A DNA stretch of 64,000 nt. Source: an uncultured Methanoregula sp. GTDB lineage: Archaea > Halobacteriota > Methanomicrobia > Methanomicrobiales > Methanospirillaceae. The notes beneath the pieces were generated by a model. It was not told the DNA's origin, made no database searches, and saw nothing but the letters and a program-made list of their open reading frames with translations. The DNA is taken from NCBI RefSeq assembly GCF_963662735.1, contig NZ_OY759744.1:2398153-2462152 (forward strand). Direction: 5' to 3'. This document shows, in pieces, positions 44,225 through 52,759 of the stretch. Made by a program: the position numbers and the translations under genes. Within the stretch, counting starts at the first letter, position 1. Each line of letters begins with the position of its first letter.

Positions 44225-44974
44225 TCAGAGAGGGTTCAGCCCGCGGTACAGATCGGCAATAGAGGTCAGGGTTCTGAAACCCTTGTCAGTAATAACGTAA
44301 TCCCCCCGTTCGTGGCGCTGGAGGATCATACCGGAGTCCGTCAGTTTCCTGATATGGAAGAGAAGGTTACCTCCTTTAAGACCGGTTGCCTGGGAAATAT
44401 CTGAGAATGTCCGGGTCTGGACTGCAAGAGATTTGAGGATCTGAAAGCGCTGGATGTTCGCGACCGGTTCCAGCAGATCCTTGACGGCATCATCCGGGAT
44501 TTCCAGACCGGTCTTTCCGGCCTCCGGTGTCTTTGCGTAGATCCCGAGAGACTGCATCAGGTCAATTTGTTTCTCGAACAGCCGGTGGACTTCAGAAAAA
44601 CAGGTATCGCACCGGTCGTACGGGCCCATACTCCGCATAGTCTTCATCTGCTCGCGGTAAGACTGGATAATCTCATCAGAGACCTTGCCCTCTCTGATAT
44701 GCTGCGAAATATTTTGTAAAAAATCCATGAATACATCGTAGCACTTGTTCCGCATCTTGCAGTCCCCAACCATGTGTGCAGAGAGATCCGTTTTCGCATT
44801 CTCGATCTGATGGTTGGTGAAAAGTTCCGAATAATTATTTTTCAGATCCAAAAGAACTCCGTCGACGTGCTGCTGGTTTGCCCGTTCGATGAATCGCTTC
44901 AGATCGTTACGAAGCCCGGTGACCTCGGCTTTGAGTTCACGCATTTCTGTCAGGGTTCCTGCTGTCGCTCCCAT
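44225..44974 (-). CDS. Cys-containing winged-helix (ArsR-like) regulator
   Basis: The 249-residue protein has an N-terminal coiled coil (about residues 8-50), a central helical domain with four Cys (72 and 78 in CKMRNKC; 122 and 125 in CDTC), and a C-terminal winged helix (about 170-245, NIQRFQILKSLA, SDISQATGLKGGNLLFHIRK). Four spaced Cys suggest a zinc, Fe-S or redox sensor. It is divergent from the MTH865 fusion gene, also Cys-rich, and probably controls it. The signal is unknown. Confidence 0.82.
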   Translation of the reverse strand: MGATAGTLTEMRELKAEVTGLRNDLKRFIERANQQHVDGVLLDLKNNYSELFTNHQIENAKTDLSAHMVGDCKMRNKCYDVFMDFLQNISQHIREGKVSDEIIQSYREQMKTMRSMGPYDRCDTCFSEVHRLFEKQIDLMQSLGIYAKTPEAGKTGLEIPDDAVKDLLEPVANIQRFQILKSLAVQTRTFSDISQATGLKGGNLLFHIRKLTDSGMILQRHERGDYVITDKGFRTLTSIADLYRGLNPL

Positions 44975-45076
44975 AATTCACCTGTTCCCGGCACAATGAT
45001 TCGTAATTACACGCTCATTACCCTGCGGGTCATTTTTCTGTATCGCAATGCTTTGTATATTTTAATGACGCTCAAG

Positions 45077-45110
45077 TATATATTTATAATATTGCCATCA
45101 GTGTATGGTG
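45077..45110 (+). promoter_or_regulatory. Promoter of the MTH865 fusion gene
   Basis: TATATATTTATA at 45077-45088 lies about 30-40 bases before ATG 45118. GGTG at 45107-45110 is a weak ribosome-binding site. The leader would be about 10 bases. Confidence 0.5.
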
Positions 45111-45117
45111 AAAAATA

Positions 45118-45519
45118 ATGCCGACATGGAAGTACACAGACAAAGATGTAACGAAGGCAAAGGCAGAAGAATCCCTCAAGTCGATCAAGGGTGCGTGTTT
45201 CGGATGCGGGACCCACAGCGCCGACTGCCCGATTGCCGGTGCTGCCGGGGCAGTCTCTGAGATGCTTGGATGCGAGTCCATCTCAGTGAAGGACCAGATT
45301 CACGGGCAGATTACCGGTGCCCTGAAAGGAGCGAAATTCCCGATCAAGACCCCGAAGGATCTTATTGCAGCGTTTCCGAATGGTGCGGACACAACCTGCC
45401 ATGTCGGGGACCTGAAGATGACTGCCGGCGAGGCAGGAAAACTGCTCAAGGCTTCTGACTTCCCGTTCAGGAACGCGAAGGCTGTTGCCGATGTCATTGT
45501 TGACCGGGCAGGATTGTAA
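45118..45519 (+). CDS. MTH865-family protein with an N-terminal Cys-rich module
   Basis: The 133-residue protein has two parts. Residues 1-52 contain C27-x2-C30, H33, C37 and C52 (KGACFGCGTHSADC), resembling the C_GCAxxG_C_C type redox motif. Residues 55-133 match MTH865 (SVKDQIHGQITGALKGAKFP, DLIAAFPNGADTTC, FRNAKAVADVIVDRAGL), a small helical fold of unknown function known from Methanothermobacter. The fusion suggests a thiol or metal sensing protein. It is divergent from a four-Cys winged-helix regulator. Confidence 0.8.
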   Translation: MPTWKYTDKDVTKAKAEESLKSIKGACFGCGTHSADCPIAGAAGAVSEMLGCESISVKDQIHGQITGALKGAKFPIKTPKDLIAAFPNGADTTCHVGDLKMTAGEAGKLLKASDFPFRNAKAVADVIVDRAGL

Positions 45520-45578
45520 ATTTCCCTCCTTTTTGGAGGAAAACCGCTTTTCAAATCCAGTCCCCGGAAAAACCGGCC

Positions 45579-45818
45579 CTCATATTCGCGTTCTGGCAGG
45601 GTTTTTGATAATTCTTGGGGTAAACGTTATGGAAAAACAACCTCGATCCTATGGCCATCTGGGGCTAAAAGACGAGGTAGATTCCACCCGTATTTTGGCA
45701 AATAGAGCGATATAATAAATTATTTTCCACACGGACTGAAGCCGGATGTTTTACAGGGATTTCCGGAACAGACCCAAATCGGAAAATGGGAAACGAAGCC
45801 CTTACAGGACTTCTTTTT
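45579..45818 (+). repeat. Intergenic repeat, family 2, copy 2
   Basis: About 240 bases matching 10865-11104 in the same orientation, from CTCATATTCGCGTTCTGGCA to the GGGAAACGAAGCCC block. The short frame across it (45485-45715) is not kept in the other copy. Confidence 0.8.
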
Positions 45819-45857
45819 TCGATAACCAGATAACTCCTGAAAAGGGATTATTCAGAA

Positions 45858-46196
45858 TCAGAGCAGTTTTGTTTCCTCAACGGGTTTTGGTACCTTGACA
45901 ACAAGCACACGGAAGACCGACGTACTCACATTGGACCATGTATGCGTAATTCGTGCCGGACTTTCTACAAGCATGTCCTTTCCAACGGTCTGCTTCTCGT
46001 CGCCGATCTCCACAACGCCCGTTCCCTCCAGCACGTAAAAGAAGACATCGACCGGTGTGATATGTTTCTTCAGTGCCTCACCGGGCTGGAGCGTTATCAC
46101 GACCGCCATCGCATGGGGTGTGTCATAGATCTTCCGGGCGTCCACATGGTGTGGGTTAGGACCCGATACCACTTTCGAAACATCAGTAATTTTCAT
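45858..46196 (-). CDS. Cupin-domain protein
   Basis: The 112-residue single cupin shows LQPGEALKKHITPVDVFFYV then LEGTGVVEIGDEKQTVGKD, and later SPARITHTWSNVS. The usual HxH of cupin motif 1 is reduced to KKHITPVD, so metal binding with one His plus others is possible. Function is open; small cupins act as isomerases, dioxygenases or sensors. It stands at the downstream end of the Mrp/AtwA gene row on the same strand, 61 bases from the next gene. Confidence 0.85.
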   Translation of the reverse strand: MKITDVSKVVSGPNPHHVDARKIYDTPHAMAVVITLQPGEALKKHITPVDVFFYVLEGTGVVEIGDEKQTVGKDMLVESPARITHTWSNVSTSVFRVLVVKVPKPVEETKLL

Positions 46197-46257
46197 CCGT
46201 TTTTCACCATCCGGATATATGCGTCAAGTGACCGGGAAAGAGATAATGGTTTGGCCT

Positions 46258-46605
46258 TTACCCAAATTCACCGCTGTCCGCTTTTTGCCGTTCCTGCATG
46301 CCGGTATGATGTATTATTCCCGGGATAGCAGTGGCATTTTTGTTCTTTTGTTTTACCAGGTACCGGCATTTCGGCGGTCCCGATAATGTTGCTCCGTCCG
46401 CGGGTTCGATCCTGGCAACGATATACGGGCACTGGCCAAACGACCCGAACTCCAGCCGGCGCAGAAACCCGGATACGGTATTGCACTGGTAACGGGTAAG
46501 GCCGAACCGGTTGCGGAGCTCCTGCACGGTGACCCATTGTTCGTCGGCGTCTTGCTCCTTCATGAACTGCTCCAGCAGTTCCGGCATACCGGGATATTTT
46601 CTCAT
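46258..46605 (-). CDS. Small winged-helix-like protein, paralogue 1
   Basis: The 115-residue protein begins MRKYPGMPELLEQFMKEQDA and continues WVTVQELRNRFGLTRYQCNT then SGFLRRLEF. It is clearly paralogous to 50018-50341 (YPDIPDLLEQYMEDSGRSEQ, WITVQEFRMHF, ISGFLGKIHHG). Both lie near Fe-S or metal genes. The helical middle looks like a winged helix, so a DNA-binding role is possible. The family name is not known to me. Confidence 0.65.
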   Translation of the reverse strand: MRKYPGMPELLEQFMKEQDADEQWVTVQELRNRFGLTRYQCNTVSGFLRRLEFGSFGQCPYIVARIEPADGATLSGPPKCRYLVKQKNKNATAIPGIIHHTGMQERQKADSGEFG

Positions 46606-46657
46606 AGTTGTCGGCAGTCCATTGCCTGACCGGTGATAATTTTCATCCGCCCCGCGA

Positions 46658-47551
46658 TTATTCCGGATCTGCTTCGATCAGTGTGACAAGGTTTTCCATT
46701 ACGGATTCCACTGCTTTCCCTGTCGGGGAATCTGCATGGCGGAGGATATAGGGACGCCCTTCGTCACCGGCCTTTACCATCTCCGGGTCAAGAGGGATAG
46801 CACCAAGATACGGGACCCCGAGATCCTCTGCCGCCTTCTTTCCGCCACCGGCGCTGAAGAGGTTGATGATATCACCGCAGTGGGGGCAGACCATGCCGCT
46901 CATGTTCTCGATGACCCCGATTACCGGGAGTTCCAGTTTCTCTATGAACTTTGCCGCCCGCATGGCATCCATGACGGCAACGTCCTGTGGGGTGGTGACG
47001 ATGACCGCACCCCGGACATTCGGGGCAAGCTGGGCAATCGTGAGCGCCTCGTCCCCGGTGCCGGGCGGAAGATCGACGACAAGGTAATCCAGCGAACCCC
47101 AGTTTACTTCATCGAGGAACTGCTGGATTGCGATCATCTTCATCGGGCCGCGCCAGACAACCGGTGTGCTCGTGTCCGGCAGCAGGAAGGCCATCGAGAT
47201 GACCGAGAGGTTGCCGGTGACGTGAACCGGCTCGATGGCATTTGCAAGAACAGCAGGCCGCTGGTCTTCGATACCCAGCATCTTCGGGATGTTGGGGCCA
47301 TGGAAGTCAAGGTCGAGCAGCCCGACCTTTTTACCATGGCCGGCGAGAGCGGAGGCAAGGTTCACCGAGACAGTGGATTTCCCCACCCCGCCTTTCCCGC
47401 TGAGTACGAGGATGACGTGTTTCACATCGATTTTCGATTTCGGGGGAAGTCCTTTGGGGGCGCCATGCGGTTGTGCCGACGGGCAGGTGTCGCAGTTATC
47501 AGTACAATGTTCATCGCAGGAGGTTTCCTGTTTTGCGGGTTGTTCTGTCAT
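46658..47551 (-). CDS. Mrp/NBP35-family Fe-S cluster carrier ATPase
   Basis: The 297-residue ParA-like ATPase has N-terminal Cys (12, 16, 20, 23), a deviant Walker A SGKGGVGKST (about residues 51-60), LLDLDFHGPNIPKML, VDLPPGTGDEAL and the CPHC pair in MSGMVCPHCGD, which bridges a [4Fe-4S] cluster in dimers. It transfers Fe-S clusters to target enzymes. It follows atwA by 41 bases. AtwA works on methyl-CoM reductase activation, a process tied to Fe-S proteins, so joint action is plausible. ATG 47551 is preferred. Confidence 0.93.
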   Translation of the reverse strand: MTEQPAKQETSCDEHCTDNCDTCPSAQPHGAPKGLPPKSKIDVKHVILVLSGKGGVGKSTVSVNLASALAGHGKKVGLLDLDFHGPNIPKMLGIEDQRPAVLANAIEPVHVTGNLSVISMAFLLPDTSTPVVWRGPMKMIAIQQFLDEVNWGSLDYLVVDLPPGTGDEALTIAQLAPNVRGAVIVTTPQDVAVMDAMRAAKFIEKLELPVIGVIENMSGMVCPHCGDIINLFSAGGGKKAAEDLGVPYLGAIPLDPEMVKAGDEGRPYILRHADSPTGKAVESVMENLVTLIEADPE

Positions 47552-47592
47552 GGTTTCACGTTCCAAAAAGGGTACAGGGAGTCCTCGCCCCG

Positions 47593-49191
47593 TTATCCGT
47601 CACTCTTTTCTTCTTCGGTGACCTGTGCGAGGATATCTACGGTCGCGCCGATATCGATGATCTTCCCGGCCCGCATCAGCGCCACGCGGTCGCAGATATC
47701 CCGGACAAAATCCATATCGTGCGAGACTAAGATGAAGGTCTCGTCCATCTCGTCGCGGGCATTCAGGATCGAGTGCTTCACATCCTGCTTGGTTATCGGG
47801 TCCATGGTGCCGGTCGGCTCATCGAGAATCACGAGACGCGGTTCCCGTATGAGCACCTGGGCAAGGGCAACCCGGTGCCGCTCGCCATCCGAGAGTTCGC
47901 CCGGGAACCGGTTCAGGATCTCCCGGGACTTCTCTTCGGAAAACCCGGCCATACGGAGTGTGACCACCGCTTTCCGGATTGCCAGCTCCTTGGGGAAATC
48001 CAGCCCGATCGAATCGGTGAGGTTGTCGAGCACCGTGCGGTGGGGGAAGAGATCGTATTCCTGGTGCAGGAGCCCGATGTACTCCTTTGCCCGGCCCCGC
48101 TGGTCTATGCCGGGCTTCGTCATGTCCACCCAGTCGTCACCGATCAGGATATTCATCTCCCCGCTCGTGGGCTCGATGATACCGGAGATGATCCGGGAGA
48201 GGGTGGTCTTGCCTGCCCCGCTCCTCCCGATGATACCGAAGATCTCTTTCTTCTTTACATCGAACGTGACCATGTTCACGGCTTTCACGACACCCCGGTC
48301 TACCGAGATATACCGTTTGGTCACGTCCCGGGCAGAGAGGATCTTCTCTCCCAGTTCCACCGGCTCTGGTGATTCGATCTCATGGTAATCCCTGGCAAAC
48401 GCACGAATAACCGTCTTTGGTGAACCGATGGATGCAATCTCCCCATCAACGAGCAGCATGGCGCGGTTCGCCATATCTTCGATCACCTGCGAGAAGTGCG
48501 AGGTGACGACCATACCCATCGAGTTCTTCCGGGCTGCTTTTATGAGCATCGCGTGGACCAGCCGGGCTGTTTCAGGATCGAGCGTGCCTGTGGGTTCATC
48601 GGCAAAGAGCATGGACGGGTTCTTGGCCAGCTGCCGGGCGAGCACGACCCGCTGCTTCTCGCCGCCCGAGAGGTCACGGGCGATATGCATCATCCTATGC
48701 GAGAGTTTCACCTGGTCGATCAGGTCGGCGGCCCTGCTGATGGCATGCTCCTGCGGGTAGCGGATGTCATCGAGCGCGTGGAGTACGTTCTCAATCACCC
48801 GGTCATCACCGTAAAGCGCGAATGTGCGCTGGAACATGATCGCGGTCCGGTTCATGACCCGCGACTTCATGCCGTCGGTCTTTTTGTCCCAGAGATCGAC
48901 ATCGACGGCGACGAGATTGCCGCCGCACTCGGGACATTTTGTACCGGCCCGGCTCTGCACATCCATAAACGTGCATCGTTCACAGGCCGCCATATGGTAG
49001 ACAATGGACCCTTTGGTAGGCGGCTGTTCAACACCCCGGAGGAGATGCATGAGCACACTCTTGCCTGCCCCGCTCCTCCCGATGACGCCCATGATCTCGC
49101 CTTCAGGGATCTCGAACGACACCTTGTTCAGGACCCGCGTGTCGTTGAAATCCATGCAGAGGTCGTGTACGCTGATGAATGGTTTTGACAT
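47593..49191 (-). CDS. atwA: Methyl-coenzyme M reductase system component A2 (AtwA)
   Basis: The 532-residue protein has two ABC ATPase domains and no membrane part. It has GRSGAGKS (39-46), a zinc ribbon insertion with C70, C73, C86 and C89 (CERC...CPEC), signature LSGGEKQR, then a second GRSGAGKT and LSDGERHR. This combination is characteristic of AtwA, the ATP-binding factor in activation of methyl-CoM reductase. It is a strong methanogen marker. GAGGGAAAATC precedes ATG 49191. It follows the DUF5320 gene by 16 bases. Confidence 0.95.
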   Translation of the reverse strand: MSKPFISVHDLCMDFNDTRVLNKVSFEIPEGEIMGVIGRSGAGKSVLMHLLRGVEQPPTKGSIVYHMAACERCTFMDVQSRAGTKCPECGGNLVAVDVDLWDKKTDGMKSRVMNRTAIMFQRTFALYGDDRVIENVLHALDDIRYPQEHAISRAADLIDQVKLSHRMMHIARDLSGGEKQRVVLARQLAKNPSMLFADEPTGTLDPETARLVHAMLIKAARKNSMGMVVTSHFSQVIEDMANRAMLLVDGEIASIGSPKTVIRAFARDYHEIESPEPVELGEKILSARDVTKRYISVDRGVVKAVNMVTFDVKKKEIFGIIGRSGAGKTTLSRIISGIIEPTSGEMNILIGDDWVDMTKPGIDQRGRAKEYIGLLHQEYDLFPHRTVLDNLTDSIGLDFPKELAIRKAVVTLRMAGFSEEKSREILNRFPGELSDGERHRVALAQVLIREPRLVILDEPTGTMDPITKQDVKHSILNARDEMDETFILVSHDMDFVRDICDRVALMRAGKIIDIGATVDILAQVTEEEKSDG

Positions 49192-49207
49192 GATGATTTT
49201 CCCTCGT

Positions 49208-49357
49208 CTATTCAGATCGTTTCTCTTCTTCAGGGGTTGGTTCTTCTTCGGGTACGGCACGACGCTCGCATCCCGAGTCGCCTTTCTTGCAGGACCCGAG
49301 TCCCCGTCCTATTACCCGGCCCCGTTTCAGCGGCCCGGTTCCGTCAAAGTTCGGCAT
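49208..49357 (-). CDS. DUF5320-type small protein
   Basis: The 49-residue protein reads MPNFDGTGPLKRGRVIGRGL then GSCKKGDSGCERRAV and an acidic tail. FDGTGPxxxGxxxGRGxGxC is the pattern of DUF5320, small Cys-containing proteins often encoded next to Mrp/NBP35 and dinitrogenase-cofactor-like genes. GGAG lies 5 bases before the ATG. It leads the operon with atwA and mrp. Confidence 0.75.
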   Translation of the reverse strand: MPNFDGTGPLKRGRVIGRGLGSCKKGDSGCERRAVPEEEPTPEEEKRSE

Positions 49358-49386
49358 GGAAACTCCACATAATCGCTCGTATGGAA

Positions 49387-49422
49387 TTATTACACATATG
49401 AGCATAAAGATTTAAGGATCGG
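49387..49422 (-). promoter_or_regulatory. Promoter with CATATG-centred dyad before the DUF5320-atwA operon
   Basis: On the plus strand the block reads TTATTACACATATGAGCATA followed by AAGATTTAAGGATCGG. The TATA-like CCTTAAAT (minus) lies around 49409-49417, with the dyad between it and the expected transcript start. A near copy is at 50652-50690. Confidence 0.6.
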
Positions 49423-49613
49423 ACACAAAAAAAGAATTATGCGGGAGGGATATCCGCACGTGCATCTCCCGGTCGCCAGCCTGGCGCCGGCACGCCGGTT
49501 TTTGCTCTTCCGCCATGATTCCATGGGGATCCCTGTTTTGAACCGGGCGCACCGGCAACGGTCTTCAGTGCAGCAGTATTCAAGGGAAGCGAATCAAAAA
49601 AAAACGGATAATA
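49423..49613. other. Intergenic, no gene seen
   Basis: About 190 bases upstream of the DUF5320 promoter and after the DUF134 stop. One short plus frame exists but lacks a ribosome-binding site. Confidence 0.3.
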
Positions 49614-49973
49614 TTACTTGGTGCATTTAGGGCACCGGCCTTCTGCCGCTTTCTGGCAGCCGGACATCTGGATCCCTTTTCCATTCACCAGTGCATCGGC
49701 AATCTTGCGCCGGGCCTCATGGAGATCGCGCCACGCGGTCTTGCGGGAGACCCCGAGGTTCTCGGCAGCCTCTTCCTGTTCAAGTCCTTCGAGGTCGATG
49801 AGCCGGATCAGTTCGATCTCATCGGGGTGCAGCGAGATGCCCTCGCCTTCCTGTTCCGGGCAGCAGCAGGGCTTGTAACAACGGGATTCCGGGTTACCGG
49901 CGATGGTACGCCGGAGCCGTGGTCTTCCCCTGCGGGGACACTCGTTCGCATCGTTGTTTTCATCCGCTGCCAT
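49614..49973 (-). CDS. DUF134 helix-turn-helix protein
   Basis: The 119-residue protein has CPRRGRPRLRR near the start, RCYKPCCCPE in the middle, a sigma-like HTH (EIELIRLIDLEGLEQEEAAE, then NLGVSRKTAWRDLHEARRKI) and a C-terminal CPKC. DUF134 proteins are predicted DNA-binding factors with metal-binding Cys, commonly near Mrp, DUF5320 and NifX-like genes. The frame is open far upstream, but ATG 49973 (AGGA 8 bases before) gives the normal length. It is a candidate for the regulator of the CATATG sites. Confidence 0.88.
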   Translation of the reverse strand: MAADENNDANECPRRGRPRLRRTIAGNPESRCYKPCCCPEQEGEGISLHPDEIELIRLIDLEGLEQEEAAENLGVSRKTAWRDLHEARRKIADALVNGKGIQMSGCQKAAEGRCPKCTK

Positions 49974-50017
49974 TACAATATTCCTGATCATAGTGTGTAT
50001 CCGGAAGTATAACAGTT

Positions 50018-50341
50018 TTACCGGAATTCGCCGGTTGAATTCCCTGGCATTACATGGCCCGAAGACCTTTTCTGGACCGGGCGTTCCCGGACAAGATATT
50101 TCTTGATGATCCGGTAGGGTGGGAGGGTATCGCGGATTTTTTCCATCCGGGTAACCTTGTACCTGCAGGAGACGAATGGCCCGTGATGGATCTTTCCCAG
50201 GAACCCGGAAATTGCCGGCCCGGATGATTCGGCCAGCTGAAAATGCATGCGGAATTCCTGGACGGTGATCCACTGTTCTGACCGGCCGGAATCCTCCATG
50301 TACTGCTCCAGCAGGTCGGGAATATCCGGATATCGGGACAT
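50018..50341 (-). CDS. Small winged-helix-like protein, paralogue 2
   Basis: The product of about 107 residues is paralogous to 46258-46605. It begins MSRYPDIPDLLEQYMEDSGR and keeps QWITVQEFRMHF and ISGFLGKIHHGPF. It sits between the Cys-rich protein gene (44-base gap) and the DUF134 gene (44-base gap) on one strand, so the three form an operon. Function is unknown; DNA binding is inferred from the helical pattern. Confidence 0.65.
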   Translation of the reverse strand: MSRYPDIPDLLEQYMEDSGRSEQWITVQEFRMHFQLAESSGPAISGFLGKIHHGPFVSCRYKVTRMEKIRDTLPPYRIIKKYLVRERPVQKRSSGHVMPGNSTGEFR

Positions 50342-50385
50342 GGCACGCACCAGGTAACGTTCTTAAAAAACAGTGGCGGTATTTC

Positions 50386-50622
50386 TTACTGGCATCTCGG
50401 CCCGTGGCCGCAACGGTTACGTGCTTCCTTCGCGGCTTCGCCGGATCCGCAGCAGCAGGAATTACCGAATTTCTGGGGAGACGTGCATTCATCCCGGTGG
50501 CTTATGCCCTCTTCGTGGTGCTCGTGCGTTTCACCGCAGGCGCAGGTGTGCAGGGTCGTGGGCTCGTTCTCATTGATGGATTTCTTGGTATCACTGGATA
50601 CGGATTGTGTTTTTTCAGGCAT
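50386..50622 (-). CDS. Cys/His-rich small protein
   Basis: The 78-residue protein has HTCACGETHEHHEEGISHRD then ECTSP, GNSCCCGSG and NRCGHGPRC, about nine Cys and seven His. This composition suggests a metal-binding or metal-storage protein. It leads the operon with the winged-helix-like protein and DUF134 and has a CATATG dyad promoter. No named family was recognised. Confidence 0.7.
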   Translation of the reverse strand: MPEKTQSVSSDTKKSINENEPTTLHTCACGETHEHHEEGISHRDECTSPQKFGNSCCCGSGEAAKEARNRCGHGPRCQ

Positions 50623-50651
50623 TAGTTCACCAACAGTACGATTGTCGTACC

Positions 50652-50690
50652 TTAATTACTCATATGCGCATAAATCATTTAAAGGATCGG
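50652..50690 (-). promoter_or_regulatory. Promoter with CATATG-centred dyad before the Cys-rich/DUF134 operon
   Basis: The plus strand reads TTAATTACTCATATGCGCAT then AAATCATTTAAAGGATCGG. It matches 49387-49422 closely (shared TTAC.CATATG.GCATAAA and TTTAA.GGATCGG). TATA CCTTTAAATG (minus) is at about 50677-50686 and the dyad lies downstream of it. Confidence 0.6.
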
Positions 50691-50796
50691 TTCATACCAT
50701 ACCATGACAAAAAATGTACGAAACAATTTCCGGTAATGGGTCCTTTTACATAAGAAAAGAAAATCTCATCTCTCTTTACGTGCATGATATTTCACC

Positions 50797-51648
50797 ATGA
50801 CTCCCCGGCTTTCCCTCACCATTCTTGCCGATAATACCATCCTCGCGGACCAGGATTTCTGTTGCGAGGCCGGGCTCTCGTTTCTTCTCGAAACTGCCGG
50901 AAAAAAGATCCTCTTTGATACCGGGTTGTCTGGGCTGTTCCTTACGAATGCGGAGAAGATGGGAATCAGCCTGCGGGACCTGGACATTCTCGTCCTCTCG
51001 CACGGGCATATCGATCACACGGGAGGACTTGCTGCACTCGCCCGGCACCTTGCCGATGCAGCACCTGATGGGAGACTGCCCCGGGTGCCCCACCTCATCG
51101 CCCATCCCCGCTGCTTCTGGCAAAAAGAAAAAAATGGCAGGAACAACGGCTCCTCTGTGAGTGAGGTTGAGGCAGGGCAGCAGTTCCCGCTGGACCTGTC
51201 CGCAAAACCGGTCTGGATCACCGACGATCTTGTTTTTCTCGGGGAGATCCCGCGGAGATTTCCTTTCGAAGAGGGTGAGCCGGAGAAACGGACCATTCAT
51301 TATCCGGATGGAAAAACTGAACCGGATGGCCTGCTCGATGACACGGCTCTCGCGTTCCGCTCGGCAGAAGGACTTGTCATCATCACGGGCTGCTCGCATT
51401 CAGGGATCTGTAACATCACGGAGTATGCCCGGGAGGTCTGCGCGGAACGGAAAGTTGCCGGTATCATCGGTGGGCTCCACCTGCTGACACCAGCTCCAAA
51501 ACGGCTTCAGAAGACGGGGAAATATTTGAACCGCCTTCATCTCAATGCCCTGCATGCCTGTCACTGCACATCGCTGCCGGCAAAAACCGCCCTTACGGAA
51601 TATTGCCCGGTGCAGGAAGCTGGCGTGGGTATGCACATCGGATGGTAG
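50797..51648 (+). CDS. COG1237 metallo-beta-lactamase-fold hydrolase
   Basis: The 283-residue protein has the metal motif LVLSHGHIDHTGGL (about residues 67-80), ITGCSHSGICNI for the third ligand, and IGGLHLL near the C-terminus. Members of COG1237 include the methanopterin pathway enzyme that joins a pterin and ribofuranosylaminobenzene phosphate, but most are uncharacterised. It starts divergently from the Cys-rich/DUF134 operon, so shared regulation with that metal cluster is possible. Confidence 0.88.
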   Translation: MTPRLSLTILADNTILADQDFCCEAGLSFLLETAGKKILFDTGLSGLFLTNAEKMGISLRDLDILVLSHGHIDHTGGLAALARHLADAAPDGRLPRVPHLIAHPRCFWQKEKNGRNNGSSVSEVEAGQQFPLDLSAKPVWITDDLVFLGEIPRRFPFEEGEPEKRTIHYPDGKTEPDGLLDDTALAFRSAEGLVIITGCSHSGICNITEYAREVCAERKVAGIIGGLHLLTPAPKRLQKTGKYLNRLHLNALHACHCTSLPAKTALTEYCPVQEAGVGMHIGW

Positions 51649-51687
51649 GTTTCAGCATATCAGTTGCCCCGTTCCATCGCAGGCTCC

Positions 51688-52746
51688 TTAAGGATTTATC
51701 GGGATCACATGGACTGCCGACGCCTTGAATGTTGCATATACAGTGCTTCCCGGTTCAAGGTGCAGGTCATGGCAGCTCTCACGGGTCAGGAGAGCCGTGA
51801 GCGGGAACCCGGCATCGAGAATAACCCGGACCGTGCTGCCCGAGGGGATGATTTCAGTCACCGCACCGGAAAGACAATTGCGGGCGCTGGAAGCAAAAGG
51901 TTTTCCGGACAGTATCACGTCTTCGGCATGCAGGGTGGCAACCACATCCCCGGTAATCTCGGAAGCCGCAAAGAATGACGGGCCGGCCAGGGGAGTGATA
52001 CGGGTAATATTCCCGGCGCCCGAAGAATTTCCCCGGATAATGTTGCTGATTCCAAGAAACTCTGCAACAAAAGTATCGGCGGGATGCAGGAAGACCTGCG
52101 ATGTTTCCCCGGCCTGGACAATATGTCCTTCCCGCATGATCGCGATCCGGTTGGCAAGCGCAAAAACATCCTCGAAATGATGGGTAATCTGGATGATTGT
52201 CGTTCCGGTGTGTTTCTGGATGCGGGAGAGTTCCATGCGCATCCGTTCTCTCGTGCAGCCGTCTATCGCGCTCATCGGTTCATCGAGAAGCAGGATTTCC
52301 GGTTTAAGAACCAGTGCCCTGGCAAGGGCAACACGCTGTTGCTCTCCCCCGGAGAGCGAGCCCGGGTATCTTCCGGTAAGATGACGGATCCCAAGAAGGG
52401 TGCAGGTCTCTGCCACTACCGCATGTTCCTGGTCACGGGGAATTTTTTTCTGACGCAACCCGAAAGCGATATTTTCCTCAACGGTAAGATGCGGGAAAAG
52501 CATGTAATCCTGGTATACCATGCCAATATTCCGCGAGCGCGGTTCTGCTCGCGTGATCTCCCGGCTGCCCAGGAAAATCCTGCCGGAATCCGGGGTATGG
52601 ATGCCGGCAATAGTTTCCAGGAGAACCGTTTTTCCTGCACCGGTCGGACCGAGAATGATGAAATATTCACCGGGCCGGATCTCAAGGGATACATCCCGTA
52701 CCGAGAAATCGCCAAGGGTGATGGAAAGAGATTCTGTGCGCAGCAC
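51688..52746 (-). CDS. Molybdate/tungstate ABC transporter ATPase
   Basis: The 352-residue ATPase has Walker A GPTGAGKT, signature LSGGEQQR, Walker B ILLLDEPMSAID and a C-terminal TOBE/MOP-like region (about 265-352, ATLHAEDVILSGKP). TOBE domains in ModC/WtpC bind oxyanions for feedback. It lies at the end of a four-gene minus-strand operon, 13 bases after the permease. Molybdate versus tungstate cannot be told from the sequence. Confidence 0.9.
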   Translation of the reverse strand: MLRTESLSITLGDFSVRDVSLEIRPGEYFIILGPTGAGKTVLLETIAGIHTPDSGRIFLGSREITRAEPRSRNIGMVYQDYMLFPHLTVEENIAFGLRQKKIPRDQEHAVVAETCTLLGIRHLTGRYPGSLSGGEQQRVALARALVLKPEILLLDEPMSAIDGCTRERMRMELSRIQKHTGTTIIQITHHFEDVFALANRIAIMREGHIVQAGETSQVFLHPADTFVAEFLGISNIIRGNSSGAGNITRITPLAGPSFFAASEITGDVVATLHAEDVILSGKPFASSARNCLSGAVTEIIPSGSTVRVILDAGFPLTALLTRESCHDLHLEPGSTVYATFKASAVHVIPINP

Positions 52747-52759
52747 GCGTTGTCACCTC

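Noticed and set aside
46736..48388. Plus-strand 550-codon open frame
   Set aside because: Antisense to mrp and atwA; no recognisable domain.
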